This document shows positions 1 to 11,613 of a DNA stretch of 64,000 nucleotides, in pieces (the stretch's first letter is position 1; each line of letters starts with the position of its first letter). Under the pieces are notes generated by a model. The model made no database searches and was not told where the DNA came from. It worked only from the letters and a program-made list of their open reading frames with translations. The translations under genes and the position numbers were made by a program. The stretch is from Kingdonia uniflora (Eukaryota; Streptophyta; Magnoliopsida; Ranunculales; Circaeasteraceae). The stretch covers positions 1,933,001 to 1,997,000 of the forward strand of contig JACGCM010001129.1 of assembly GCA_014058105.1 (NCBI GenBank), written 5' to 3'.

Positions 1-377
1 CTCTCCTCTCTCTTTACTCGGTATTTTGTAAACAAAAACTTCACCTCCTTCACCTCTTTTGTCCACGATTTGTTACTAATCTTACAAAACAAAAACTTTA
101 CCTCCTTTTACTACAAAAAAATGGGCAGATGCCAAGGAGTTGTAGCTTTCGCCACAGTTTTGGTTATGACATACTACAACAACTTAAATCATGATAAATA
201 AATTACAGTAGTGGCTATTTCCATACCTGATTAAAATTACCAATATAACAGCTAACTTATCTAGTAAACCGTGGGGGTAAGGTAACACGAACGTGGCTTG
301 AAGTACATCATGAATTATGTGGCCCGCTTCATTTTTCCTCATCACTCAATATCAAAAGTTAAAATACCAAAGATCAT

Positions 378-1390
378 CTATTTCTTTCCAAGGAAGTAAC
401 AGGCATTCGTCTCATGGCTATGCACATTGTGATACTGACATAGTGGTCTATTGGGAAGATCAGAAATCATCTGTGGCGCGTGATAACACTCATCTCCCTT
501 TATCGTTGGAAAAATAGCAGAGATAGTTGTTGTCATTGGCGGCAAAACTGGGACAGGTCTGTCTGGTCTGCCGTCCCTTCTTCTATTATTATCAGTATTT
601 CTGCCGCGTTGTTTGGGCGCTTCAGGAGTAAATGTTCGTTGAGATGGGGTCGAAGATGTTTCTCGAGAATGGATCACAAATAAGCTTTTCATCTTATCTT
701 TCTTTGATCATTCTAGTTTAATGTAGTTATTAACTACATTAATCATCTCAGTGACTGTACGTGGCTTGTGTAGAGTAAGTTCTTCTCAAACTTTTGAGTT
801 AATGTGCAGGGCAGAGGTGAATGCAGGAACGACGATCTTAGGGTATGAGTTCCTTATTTTCCTTGTTTTATGCAAGAAGCGTTTATAAAAGTTCACTAGG
901 GACTCTTTCGCGCCTTGTTCGAAGTAAAATAAGGAATCGACAGTAATTTCTCGCTCTCTGGCATGAACGTAATTGGATTCGAAAAGATGTTGCAACTGGC
1001 TGAACGTGGTAATGGAGGTCTCTTGGATAGTATGGAACCAACGGGGCGATTTTTCTTTCAGGCTCATGTTGAATAGCCTACAGAGTATATGGTCAAGTTT
1101 GGAATATAATCCCATTACGGCTTTGAAATGTCAGATATGCGTAAGTGGGTCAATCAGTCCTGCATACTGAATAAATTTGGGCATATGAAAATTGTCTGGA
1201 ATGGGCATAACTTCAAGATGAGGGAGATGGGGTTTGTCTCGATTCTATCAAGTGCGGACCTTCGGCTTGAAATATCATAATTTATGGACTGGATCATGTT
1301 ATTGAGGTCGTCCAAGATGACGAATTGTTGCGGGGGAAATGCTAAAGCTGCAATCTGAGGAACAAAATCTCCTTGTCCTTCTGGTCCCAA
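378..1390 (-). pseudogene. Gypsy gag polyprotein remnant
   Basis: Three minus-strand segments in different frames (1390-1154, 1115-786, 692-378) follow the order of a plant Ty3/Gypsy gag. They are an N-terminal region, a retrotrans_gag capsid-like segment (HILCRLF...RWFHTI...LFESNYVHAR...SLVNFYKRFLHKTRKI) and a C-terminal zinc-binding-like stretch with C-x2-H-x4-H-x4-C character (CQYHNVHSHETNAC). Stops and frameshifts between the segments mean no intact polyprotein can be made. The capsid segment matches the family pattern of a hydrophobic fold followed by a basic linker. Inactive remnant. Confidence 0.75.
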
Positions 1391-1891
1391 TCGATCCCTG
1401 ATCGGTCTTCTTTCAGGCGGGGAAGTTGGATATCGAGTGCGTTGACTTCCTTGAGTTGTCTATGCTGAGGATGTTAAACCAAAATGTCGAGAAGCACTGT
1501 TTGGGTTCCCAGATCTGGATTAAGAAATACGGAACTCGTCTTCTCTTGGTGAATCGTCGCGTTGAATTGCTCTTGATCTATGCTCGCTTCGAGCAAGTGG
1601 GGGGGGATGTTTGTCGGCCAGTAAATCAATCTTGCATTCTTTTTTGCCGTTCTATTTCTTTCTGATGCGTTTGGCTCTGTTGATCTAAGGCTTTCCGCCA
1701 TTCGTCTCTCTCTGTTTGAAGAGCTTGAGCATGGACACACCGATCATCCATTCTTTGGGATTTTTCTTCGACCATCTATTGCTGAAGCTCGAGCACGATA
1801 TTGTGAAGATCAGCAATTCCTGGCATTTCATGATCTCTGACGGTACTGGAATGGCTTCTTAGGTTCATGTTTGTCATTGGACGACGCCAAT

Positions 1892-2428
1892 TGTAGTAGC
1901 ATGTTTTCTGGAAGGAGAATCTTCGCCAATATTTATTCGTAAAGATAAGGCAATAAGCTAGATAAAATAAGATTTTACGATAAAAACTCAATAGAAGCTG
2001 AGAAAAACCACGACCTTGAGGAGAATTTTTATGTAAAATCCAGTAAGATGTTATTTATTACACATTTTTAGAGTGAAGGTAGATGTTTTTAGTAAGAATA
2101 GTGAAAGATCTTCTGTTTTTGTATCTATTATCTACCCGTATTTATAGTCATACATGCAATTTTACAAAAAGAAAGAAATAGTCTCCTATTCCAGGGGAAG
2201 TGGGCAAACTTTGCGAATCTCTAATAGTTCTCTCCTGACCAGGCTTCAACAGCTACTTTTGGTAGGTCAAGGACTTATAGTATCTTCTAGAATGCTGAGC
2301 TGTCTTTGACTATACTGTGCTGGCTTATAAGTGCTGAACTGTCTTCGACTATGAAGGACTGTCTTTGTATGTCTTCAACTACACTTTGTTGGCTTACTCT
2401 TGTCGAATTTGGGGAATATGCTACTACA
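1892..2428 (-). repeat. Gypsy LTR with perfect 11-bp terminal inverted repeats
   Basis: Both ends are directly visible: on the plus strand it opens with TGTAGTAGCAT and closes with ATGCTACTACA, which are exact inverted repeats with the required TG...CA. Length is 537 bp. It contains a phrase (aaaaaccacgacc) that recurs in the LTRs at 7252, 11614 and 52979, so these LTRs are distantly related. The matching target-site copy lies outside the window. Confidence 0.8.
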
Positions 2429-3308
2429 CTTGTAATACGCATAACAAGAACTTGTTTTACTACACCCAAATCCTTCACAGAAAACTCCCAGAATAACTGT
2501 TCCTTCAACTTAACAATTTCTCCCATGTCGGCACTTGCAACCAACATATCATCTACATACAGAAGTAGAATAATATATGAGTTCCCCATATTCTTGATAA
2601 AACAACAGCGATCCGTATTGCTTTTCGAATAACCATTTCTGGACATGAATTGTTCAAACTTCAAATACAACTGTCTCGACGCTTGTTTCAAATCATATAA
2701 GCTCTTCGTGAGCCTACACACAAGATCCTTTTTTCCTTTCACAGAGTACCCTTCTGGCTGTTTCATATAAATCTCTTCATCCAGGTTGTCGCGAAGAAAT
2801 GTTATCTGACATCTAGTTGCTCAAGATGCAAATCTTCAACTGCAACTATATTCATCACAACACGAATTATAGACATCTTTATAACAGGAGCAAAGATCTC
2901 ATTGAGATCAAAGCCTTCTTTCTGTTGAAAACCCTTCACTACAAGTCTAGCCTTGAATATCCTTGAGCCGTTAGATTCTTGCTTTAGTCTGTATACCCAC
3001 TTGTTGTACAATGTTCTCTTCCCTTTCGGTAATCGAACTAAATCCCAAGTTCAATTTACTGATAATGACTGTATCTCGTCATCCATAGAAAGCTCTCACT
3101 TGCTTTTGGCTTCCACATCTAAAGCCTCCTTGTAACTTTCAGGTTCACCACCATCTGTAAGTAACAAGTGATTTAAAGAGTTAACGTACCTAGCTAGAAT
3201 TCTTGCAACTCTCGGCTCCTTTTGAAGTGTTATAGGAATGTCTAGATCATTAGGTTCCACATTTTGATTCAGTGCATCGGACTCAACAATGACTTCTTCA
3301 TCAACCAC
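2429..3308 (-). pseudogene. Copia reverse transcriptase remnant (YVDD present)
   Basis: Segments at 3308-3096, 3011-2802 and 2766-2429 follow the RVT_2 pattern: YKEAL, then WVYRLKQ, KARLVVKGFQQKEG, FAPVIK, EQLDVR, GYSVKGKKDLVCRLTKSLYDLKQASR and YIILLLYVDDMLVA (catalytic YVDD). At least two frame breaks separate them. The reading continues through VKDLGVVKQVLVMRI and then passes into gypsy LTR sequence at 2428, so the last about 45 residues of the 2766-2287 open frame are chimeric and not RT. Confidence 0.8.
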
Positions 3309-3356
3309 TCGAGAGGGTTCATCATCTTCAATGTCGACACTTTCCGCTACTTTACT

Positions 3357-4260
3357 TCATTTCCTTTCTACAGGTACTTTAAAATCTTTATATAAGACTT
3401 TCTCATTGAATGTAACGTTACGGCTCCGGATAACTTTCCGATTCTTCGTATCCCAAAATTGGTACCCAAACTCATCACCACCATCTCCAATGAATATGCA
3501 CTTCGTCGACTTTGCATCTAACTTGGTCCTTGTATCTGAATTATCAAGCACATATGAGGTACAACCGAAAATACGCAAGTGATTAAGGTTTACCTCTTTA
3601 CTGGTCCATGCTTCTTCAGGAAGTCTAAAGTCCAAAGCCGTTAAAGGCCCTCTATTAATCAAGTACACCGCCGTACTAACCGCATCCACCCAAATTTTTT
3701 TTGGCAATCCAGCGTTGAGTCTCATACTCCTCGCACTTTTGTTTATTATTCAGTTCATGCGTTCTGCAACACCATTTTGTTACGGTGTTCTGGGAATAGT
3801 CTTTTGTCTCCTAATCCTATTTGATGCGCAAAATTCTTCAAACTCGTCACTACAGTATTCGCCCCCGTTATCTGACCTAAGGCACTTCAGTTTTAAACCG
3901 GTTTCATTTTCAACTAGTGCCCTCTACCCCTTGAATTTATCGAACACATTTGACTTGTTCTTCACGAAGTAGACCTACAGTTTACGAGTAGCATCATCGA
4001 TAAAAGTAACATAATAATGAGGACCACCAAGATAAAACACCTTGGTTGGCCTCTAAACATCTGTGCGTACAAGATCTAGCTTTCGAGTTTTCTCGATCTT
4101 CTAGATAATTTGAAACTGACCTTCTTCTATTTCGCAAGAACACACTCTTCACAAAACTTAAGATCAACCTCAGCAAGACCCTCTAGTTTTCCCTTTGTTA
4201 CCATTATCTTCATCCCATTTTCACTCATGTGACAGAGCCGTTTGTGCCACATACTTGTAT
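3357..4260 (-). pseudogene. Copia integrase remnant
   Basis: Near 4260-4135 the minus strand reads HMSENGM...LEGLAEVDLKFCEECVLAK, the pre-integrase zinc-binding region with its CxxC pair. At 3725-3357 it reads MRLNAGLPKKIWVDAVSTAV and then LNHLRIFGC, KCIFIGDG and RNVTFNEK, the conserved C-terminal half of copia integrase. The catalytic core between them (about 4130-3730) is frame-shifted and I did not find an intact D-D-E set. Non-functional. Confidence 0.7.
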
Positions 4261-4389
4261 CAATCCCCGGAGTGGCCACACAAATAGTAGAAATTGTGCT
4301 TTATATTATATACAACATTCCTTGTCGCAAGCCTTAAGATATTAGCATAGCTCCCTTAGTAACCTTCCAGAAGGTTGTACCAAAGGTAC

Positions 4390-4707
4390 TCACATATCCG
4401 CATCATCCGCCAATTTGCTAACCGATATAAGGTTACGCCCCAATTTTGGTATAAGTCGCACATTCTGCAAAACCAACGTTCCCCCAGAAGGCAACAATAA
4501 CCTAGCGTTTCCCTTTCTAGTAATATTGTGTGTACTCTTATCTGCAGGAAAGACCGTACCGAAGTCGCCTTTGAGAATATTAGTTAAAAAACCTACATTC
4601 GCAGTAGCATGGAAAAAGATAGCTGAATCAACTATCCAAAATTTATTCATATCGTCACACGATAGTAGTAGAGCCTCATCAGAACTAACCTCCTCAGTAA
4701 GGTTCAT
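4390..4707 (-). pseudogene. Copia protease remnant with altered active site
   Basis: The segment reads FWIVDSAIFFHATANVGFL...LPSGGTLVLQNVRLIPKLGRNLISVSKL, which is the copia aspartic-protease pattern (usually WIxDSGATxHxT, with LxxVxxVPxLxxNLxSVxxL downstream). The catalytic D-S/T-G triplet reads D-S-A here, so the glycine of the active-site loop is lost. The domain should be inactive even if expressed. Confidence 0.7.
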
Positions 4708-4758
4708 TGTATCTTTCTCTTCATCGTCAATCTTCTTAGAAGAAGAGGAGTTACAATC

Positions 4759-5526
4759 TTACCCGAAGTGACACTTATTTCCACAAGTCAAACACGCATC
4801 GGGCAGCTTAGACTTTCCTCTTGACTGTGATCGACCCCTTCCAAATTTCGGCCCTTTTCTGTAAGACCTCCCTCTATTCTCGACGTTTAACATACTACCG
4901 TTTGAACTCGAAGAGGGTTCAGATGTTTTACGTCTATTATCTTCACTCATAATCAACGAGACTGTAGTATCAAATTTGATGTCTTCCATCCCCGATGAGT
5001 TGCTCACAACTGTAATAAACATTTCCCAACTCTCAGGCATCTGCCCTAAAAGAGCCCACACTCTCACCTCCATTGTAAAAGTAATTTTAACGGATTCTAG
5101 TTGAGCATGTATGGTTTTGAACTCACTGATATGAGCTTGTACACCACCATTATCCTTTATCTTTAAAGTAAATAAGCGCCGTAAAATATGTACCTTATTT
5201 GCCCCAGACGGTTTCGAGTACATAGCGGACAACGTCCCCATTAAACCCTTCGTTGTCGTAACTTTGGAGATTATGTGTAGAATATGAGATGACATAGCTA
5301 GCCTAACGGTTTTAAGCGCCTTACAATCTAACCACGTCCACTTAGCAGTATCATATTCTGCTGGCATCATCTCAAATCCACTCAACGATAAATCAAGATC
5401 CTTATGATAGAGGTAATCTTCTATTTGCATCTTCCACACTCTAAAATTCAATCCATTAAACTTTGTGATCTTCAACTTCTCTCCTGATCGGCCATCGTTC
5501 TTCACCACACAAGCCCTAACATTCAC
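4759..5526 (-). pseudogene. Copia gag (UBN2-type) remnant with zinc knuckle
   Basis: A 255-residue open segment starts with a basic N-terminus followed by KFNGLNFRVWKMQIEDYL, the hallmark opening of copia gag/UBN2 proteins. It ends in a CCHC zinc knuckle (CLTCGNKCHFG) at roughly residues 245-255. A serine- and arginine-rich linker (residues 200-240) precedes the knuckle. The family packages element RNA in cytoplasmic virus-like particles. The segment runs into a stop right after the knuckle, so it is separated from the protease. It is the best-preserved piece of this element. Confidence 0.8.
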
Positions 5527-6350
5527 TCTAACACTAATTATTGAGAATAGAGGTAGCTAATCTCTCTTCTACTATAAGAACGATACGCAAAATATGTTAA
5601 TCAACCAAACTAAGAAACACGGAATAATAAAGAATACAAAGTTTCCCAGATGAGGGAAGCGGAAAACCCTTTCGGATAAAAAACCACTCCCTGAATAATC
5701 TTTTATGTTAATCAAACGGGTTACAACGATCTCTCCAAGCTTCTCAAGATTTAATGAAGCCTCTTAAATTCTAGATCTAGAATTAAACTCACAGGAAAAA
5801 GATTGGCTAACAAAATAACCTAAGTCTTATTTATATACTAGAGGACTAAATACAAGTAGAACGAATCTCGAGGCAGAACTCAATGTCTCAGAAGAACTCA
5901 CAAAGGTAACCAGGCAAATCTCGTTCGAACGAAATACAAAGTTGTTCAAACCACTTAAGCGATTAGAGGTTTCAGCCCTATAAAACATACAGGTCGTTCG
6001 AACAAAATCCCATCTCGTTCGAACGACTTCTTCGATCTTTAAAAGTAAAATGTAACATTGGACAATCTCGTTCGAACGAGCTCTATTCTCGTTCGAACGA
6101 CTTCGACCTACTTTCAGCTCTTCTTCAGCAACTCGAATGGAACCAGCTCGAGTCTTCAGGCAACATAACCAGTTTGAATTTCAGGTAACTTAACCAGTTC
6201 GAATCTTCAGGATACTTAACTAGCTCAAACTTCTGTCGATCTTAACCTGTTCGAATCTGAACATTAAAAATCTCATTTTCCATCCGTCTTCAATCTTTGA
6301 ACTGAAATTACTCAAACTAAAATGACCTCGAACATAATTCGAGTTCATAC
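5527..6350 (-). repeat. Probable 5' LTR region of the copia element, with TCGTTCGAACGA palindromes
   Basis: This lies directly upstream of the copia gag. On the minus strand it holds a TATA-like stretch (TATATAAATAAG, about 5840-5829), an LTR-like R/U5 region and several copies of the palindrome TCGTTCGAACGA or close variants (about 5921, 5993, 6015, 6063, 6089). A degenerate tandem repeat of about 30 bp (ttcaggtaacttaaccagttcgaat) occupies about 6130-6265. I could not fix the LTR ends or find a copia primer-binding site, so the exact limits are inferred. Confidence 0.5.
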
Positions 6351-7246
6351 TTTAATAGTTTATTATCTAATTGTTATTCCTTTTAATTTTTCCTAAAATT
6401 TGAAATGGATGCCAAGAGGTACAAATAAACATATTATAACTCCATATCCAATTACTTAGAGTATCATCAGACTTTTATGCACACTATAACTTCATTAAAC
6501 TTAAAAGTGAAGGTTTTGTGTATCTTTATACCATCATATAAAAAAATTGATGGCTTATGCTCCCAAATTATTGTTTACTTATATCACTTTGCCCCCCACT
6601 CAATGGATTTCCTGGCCCCGCCCCTGATAACCTCATCATTCAATTCGTTAGAATCTATACTTCTATATGAAATGTAAGGAATTTAAAGAATGAAGAGTTA
6701 TCCTCGCCAATCTCTCAAAAAATAGAGCGCCACGTGTCACTTACTTAGTTTTTATTAAATAAAGTGGAGTAATGAATCGGTCCTTTAACTAAAGGAAGGT
6801 GGATAATTAATTTTGAAACCCCTCAAATTACATAATTATGTATAGTCCCATGATGTATATTGATTTCTTAACTAAAAGAAAGTGGAGTAGTTAATTTGAA
6901 ACCCCCAAACACTTGATCTCCATATACATGCAACCTTCTTCAACTCTTACCCTATATAAGCTACCCCAATATTATACCATAACATCTCTTTCTTATATCA
7001 AAATTGTAGCAATGGTATTGAAGAATTAGGGTTAATATTAGCACTTTTATGGGGTGGCAACTACTACAACTTCAATACGAATATACACCTTGAACATTAA
7101 CATCAAAGACACAAATGGTTGAAGGCTTGCAGTATGGTGTTTTGCATGCTTTGCCTTTTCTTTTTTTAAGCATTTTATATGTTTTACTATTTTATTCTTT
7201 ATATTGATATTGTGTAAGAAATATTGATTTGTACAAATTTTATATA
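6351..7246. other. Intergenic, AT-rich, no gene seen
   Basis: No supported coding region. It contains a G-box-like cacgtg at about 6731 and two imperfect copies of a phrase (ctttaactaaaggaaggtgga... and cttaactaaaagaaagtggag...) near 6783 and 6870. It was the target of the retrotransposon that follows. Confidence 0.5.
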
Positions 7247-7251
7247 GTGTT

Positions 7252-7801
7252 TGTAATAGCCTATTTTCGTATTGGACGAAGATAGCGCCTTACACCCTTA
7301 AAATATAGAATTTTAGCTAAGAACTGAAAATAACTAACACAAAATTTTGCGTAGAAAACCCTTGAATGGGTTAAAAACCACGACCTCTTCTGAGGATTTA
7401 GAAAGTGAGAGATGTTTATAGATTGCTAGCTATAACAAAGAGAGAGAGATGTTAGAAAAGGTCTCTTAGAAGGTCTCAGAGCAGCTTCTTCAATCTGTAG
7501 CTCTCTGGTCCTACTAATAGGTCTTATAACATGACTGTTATTGCTTTAATGAGGAACGTTACAAATATCAAGTTTTGATAGGTCTTCATAATGGTCGAGT
7601 AATGGCTTGAGTAACTATTCTTCCTTGTAACCGCTCCATTATGTGTCATAAATGTATCATGTGTTTGCTGATGAGGTTGAGTAAATGCGTGATGGTCGAA
7701 TGTTGAGACCTGAGCTTGAGTTTCAGAACTGGCTTTTACATCCAATCAGGCTGAAGATCGAAATCTGGGTTTAGGTCGAGTATTGGAAATAAGTCACTAC
7801 A
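7252..7801 (-). repeat. 3' LTR of the tandem-repeat retrotransposon
   Basis: 550 bp, opening TGTAATAGCC and closing GTCACTACA on the plus strand. It aligns along its whole length with the LTR at 11614-12150 apart from scattered substitutions and a small indel of about 15 bp near 7725-7738. The minus-strand open frame at 7745-7524 inside it is only an LTR shadow repeated in the other LTR. Confidence 0.9.
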
Positions 7802-7926
7802 TTCGCCCCGTCTCAGCCAATAGCACGAGAAGCATCATGAGCGAGTGGTGTTGGTTGAGACACATCTTTGACCTTTGGATATGTAAACTGTATGGTTGGA
7901 TTGGTTGAAGCAATTTTTCGAATCTA

Positions 7927-8105
7927 AGAGAATGTATGATAATGTATTAGAATGTATGATAATATATTAGAATGTATGATAATGTAGTAGAATGGATGAT
8001 AATGTATTCGAATGTATGATAATGTAGTAGAATGGATGATAATGTATTAGAATGTATGATAATGTAGTAGAATGGATGATAATGTATGATTTAGAATGTA
8101 TGATA
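7927..8105. repeat. 20-bp tandem repeat
   Basis: About nine copies of a roughly 20-bp unit, consensus aatgtatgataatgtaktag, in head-to-tail order with alternating at/gg and ta/gt variants. There are no spacers, so this is a minisatellite inside the retrotransposon. Confidence 0.85.
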
Positions 8106-8182
8106 GTATGTCTCGAGCACAGGTCGATTTGAGTGAATCAATAATCAATCGTGAGGAGAATTGTAGTAGTTGTAATAGTTGT

Positions 8183-8640
8183 ATAGCGTATCTCGGCTAG
8201 GTCCAATTGATTGACTAAATAAGCGACCCTCGGGAGAGCGTGTATACTTAAAGAGCTATGTTGTAGGTCTCAGTTAAAGGTCGAATTGAGCGTATCAATA
8301 AGCGACCGTAATGAGATATATTGAATATTGAATAACTGTATAGCGTGTCTCGGCCAGGTCGAATTGATTGACTAAATAAGCGACACTCGAGAGAGCGTGT
8401 ATACTTGAAGAGCTATGTTGTAGGTCTCAGTTAAAGGTCGAATTAAGCGTATCAATAAGCGACCGTAATGAGATATATTGAATGTTGAATAGCTGTATAA
8501 CGTGTTTCAGCCAGGTCGAATTGATTGACTCAATAAGCGACCCTCGGGAGAGCGTGCATACTTGAAGAGTTATGTTGTAGGTCTCAGTTAAAGGTTGAAT
8601 TAAGTGTATCAATAAGCGACCGTAATAAGATATGTAGTAT
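8183..8640. repeat. About 158-bp tandem repeat, three copies
   Basis: Units begin near 8183, 8341 and 8498 with tagcgtgtctcggccaggtc or a close variant and include ataagcgaccctcgggagagcg and gtaggtctcagttaaaggtc. Spacing is 157-158 bp. The third copy is slightly shortened. Copies are highly similar, which suggests recent amplification. Confidence 0.85.
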
Positions 8641-8739
8641 GTAGAGCTGGGCTGGTTGTATCCAGGCGGCAACTTTTATATTTGTAAAATATATTCTATT
8701 TGGTCGAATTGGACGAACTAATTACCGACTTGTAGTCGA

Positions 8740-10235
8740 GCTCGCCCCGAGTATGAGTTAAATGAATAATGAGATCAAGCTGAGGTCTGAAGCTGAGGTT
8801 GAACATTGTGTCTGAAGCTGAAATCGGCCTCGCCCCGAGTATAAGCTTGAATACCGATCTCGATAATAAGTTTGTAATCGCTTCGAGTACCTCGACCTCA
8901 AGCGTCTTCATAATGTGGTTTGATAAGTTCAATTATTGAGTCTGAAGATGAGATCGGGCTCGCCCCGTGTATAAGCTTGAATAAGTTACAATCGCCTCGA
9001 GTACCTCGACCTCGAGAGCCTTCATAATATGGTTTGATAAGTTCGATTATTGAGTCTGAGGCTAAGGTTGAACATTGTGTTTGAAGCTGAAATCGAGCTC
9101 GCCCCGAGTATAAGCTTGAATACCGAGCTCGATAATAAGTTTGTAATCGCTTCGAGTACCTTGACCTCAAGCGTCTTCATAATGTGGTTTGATAAGTTCG
9201 ATTATTGAGTCTGAAGCTGAGATCGGGCTCGCCCCGAGTATAAGCTTGAATAAGTTGTTATCGCCTCGAGTACCTCGATCTCGAGCACCTTCATAATGTG
9301 GTTTGATAAGTTCGATTATTGAGTCTGAGGCTGAGGTTGAATATTGTGTCTGAACCTGAAATCGAGCTCGCCCTGAGTATAAGCTTGAATACCGAGCTCG
9401 ATAATTAGTTTGTAATCGCTTCGAGTACCTCGACCTCGAGCGTCTTCATAATGTGGTTTGATAAGTTTAATTATTGAGTCTGAAGCTGAGATCGGGCTCG
9501 CCCCAAGTATAAGCTTGAATAAGTTGTTATCGCCTCGAGTACCTCGACCTCGAGCGCCTTCATAATGTGGTTTGATAAGTTCGATTATTGAGTCTGAGGC
9601 TGAGGTTGAACATTGTGTCTGAAGCTGAAATCGAGCTCACCCTGAGTATAAGCTTGAATACCGAGCTCGATAATAAGTTTGTAATCGCTTTGAGTACCTC
9701 GACCTCGAGCGTCTTCATAATGTGGTTTGATAAGTTCGATTATTGAGTCTGAAGCTGAGATCGGGCTCGCCCCAAGTATAAGCTTGAATAAGTTGCAATC
9801 GCCTCGAGTACCACGACCTCGAGCGCCTTCATAATGTGGTTTGATAAGTTCGATTATTGAGTCTGAAGCTGAGATCGGGCTCGCCCCAAGTATAAGCTTG
9901 AATAAGTTACAATCGCCTCGAGTACCTCGACCTCGAGCGCCTTCATAATGTGGTTTGATAAGTTCGATTATTGAGTCTGAGGCTGAGGTTGAATATTGTG
10001 TCTGAAGCTGAAATCGGGCTCGCCTCGAGTATAAGCTTGAATTCCGAGCTCGATAATAAGTTTGTAATCGCTTCGAGTACCTTGAGCGTCTTCATAATGT
10101 GGTTTGATAAGTTCGATTATTGAGTTTGAAGCTGAGATCGGGCTCGCCCCGAGTATAAGCTTGAATAACAAGCTCGATAATAAGTGGTAATCGCCTCGAG
10201 TACCTCAACCTCGAGTGCCTTAATAATGCGGTTTG
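8740..10235. repeat. About 270-bp higher-order tandem repeat (two alternating submonomers)
   Basis: The marker ttcataatgtggtttgataag recurs at about 8906, 9021, 9176, 9290, 9446, 9559, 9715, 9829, 9942, 10091 and 10219. Spacing mostly alternates between about 114 and 155 bp, giving a dimeric unit of about 270 bp. Each submonomer contains gctcgccccgagtataagcttgaat and cctcgagtacctcgacctcgag. One extra short submonomer (9829 to 9942) breaks the alternation. Stops are common on both strands. Confidence 0.85.
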
Positions 10236-10949
10236 ATGTTGCTAAAGATTTTAGGCCGGGCTTGCCCTAAAGTATGATTTATTGTGCTGGTCGAAGATTA
10301 CGTCTGAAGCTGAGGTCGGGCTTGCCTCGAGTATAACTTGAGTCATCTTATTGAATCCAATGTTTGAGAAATGTATGTTTGAAGGAAGCAAGCATTAACT
10401 CAGATCACCCAAACAACACTAGGTCCAGTGGTGATCGAGGCTCTCCTCGAACTAAACCAAAGAAGTCTTATGAATCCGGTCCAAATTGGGGCTTGCTTGA
10501 GTTTGAGTTTGAGTGTCGGGCAAACTACTAAATATGGGTCAAAGAGATGAGCCTCCTCAAACTCAGAATTAACTTGAACGCATAAGGGAGAAGATTTTTC
10601 TTTATTAAGCTGCAAGTGTCGAAGACTCGCCACCATTTCCTTGATGGAATCTTGAACTCATACAATGGAGTCTCCACCCCTACTGTTAGAGGATTTCGGT
10701 TAGAAGGTTGATCTCACAAGGAGAATTAGAGATGCCAATATTCTATGCTGAACATTTGGATCTTGATTCGCAAACTGATGAACAATTTGCTGTTGGAAAA
10801 ACAGGAGCATTGTTGTCGATCGTGCTATTGTTGATTGTGTTATTGAAGAAGATCGTCTCATCGTCGTTTACGAGCTTTATCGAAGAACATTGTTGTTATT
10901 TTTGGTTTTGGCTACATAGTCGTTTTTGAGCTTCATCAAGAATTTCACG

Positions 10950-11290
10950 AACTGTCGATGTGGAGAATTTGACTTATCTTCACGAACTGTTGACTTGCGG
11001 TCTGTAAATTGCATTTGTGTTTTGCGAACTGTTGGCATTCGATCTGTAAATTGTATTTGGGTTTTGCGAATTGTCGACGATGAACCAATTCAATCTGTAA
11101 ATTGCAGTTGGGTTTCACGAACTGTCGATGTTGAACAATTCGATCTGTAAATCGCAGTTGGGTTTCACGAACTGTTGATCAAATTGTAATCCCTTCTTTT
11201 CAGCGACAAGATCGAGAGTGAGATCAGATTGTAATCTCTTCTTTTCAGCGACGAGCGAGAGTGAGATCAGATTGTAATATCTTATTTTTA
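10950..11290. repeat. Short tandem repeats next to the primer-binding-site end
   Basis: About four copies of a 50-60-bp unit (ttcgatctgtaaattgcagttgggtttcacgaactgtcgatg type, 10970-11180) are followed by two copies of a unit of about 47 bp containing agtgagatcagattgtaat and tcttttcagcgac (about 11185-11280). They lie in what would be the 5' leader of the minus-strand element. A leader would hold any packaging signal, but that role is only a guess. Confidence 0.65.
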
Positions 11291-11613
11291 GCCTCCTATA
11301 ACGATGTTCATTGTTGAGATTAGATGGGTTGATCAGCTGGTCCAAGAACGCAAACTTACGTTGTTCCCAAATCGATACCAATCGCTGAAATGTTTGTTGT
11401 TGAAAGAATCTATGAAAGGAACAACTAGGGTTTGTAATTTGAGAAGAAGAAGAGTTTGTTGAGTACTTGTCTTAAATCTTTTGAGGTTATGAGAGAAAGA
11501 CTTTTGTATAGGAGAGAAAGCCATATGAACAAAAACCTTAAACGGGTAAGCTCGGCGTTGGTTTGGTTTATGAGCACGGGCTAATCATTCGCAGTTCCAC
11601 AGACGACGCCAAA

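Larger units (their letters stand above)
1..2428 (-). mobile_element. Ty3/Gypsy retrotransposon, 5' part (LTR, primer-binding site, decayed gag)
   Basis: The element reads on the minus strand: LTR at 1892-2428, then a primer-binding site next to it (about 1876-1891, minus-strand ATTGGCGTCGTC), then gag remnants down to about position 378. It runs off the left edge, so pol and the 3' LTR are not visible. The same TTGGCGTCGTC motif follows the 5' LTR of the element at 7252-12150, so the two probably use the same primer tRNA class. The right end abuts copia reverse-transcriptase sequence at 2429, which shows that this gypsy element inserted into the copia element. Confidence 0.8.
2429..5526 (-). 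mobile_element. Ty1/Copia retrotransposon, decayed, 3' end cut off by a gypsy insertion
   Basis: Reading on the minus strand, the domain order is gag (5526-4759), protease (about 4707-4390), pre-integrase zinc region (about 4260-4135), integrase C-terminal part (3725-3357) and reverse transcriptase (about 3308-2429). This is the Copia order, with integrase before reverse transcriptase. The RT segment stops abruptly at 2429, where the gypsy LTR begins; RNase H and the 3' LTR must lie left of the window. Frameshifts and stops break every domain junction, so the element is inactive. Confidence 0.85.

Noticed and set aside
2287..2428. C-terminal extension of the copia reverse transcriptase frame
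   Set aside because: This part is the gypsy LTR read in frame by chance, as shown by the exact LTR terminus at 2428.
7524..7745. Open reading frame in the left LTR (and its twin at 11886-12110)
   Set aside because: The frame recurs in both LTRs of the same element and has no protein match by eye; it is repeated non-coding LTR sequence.
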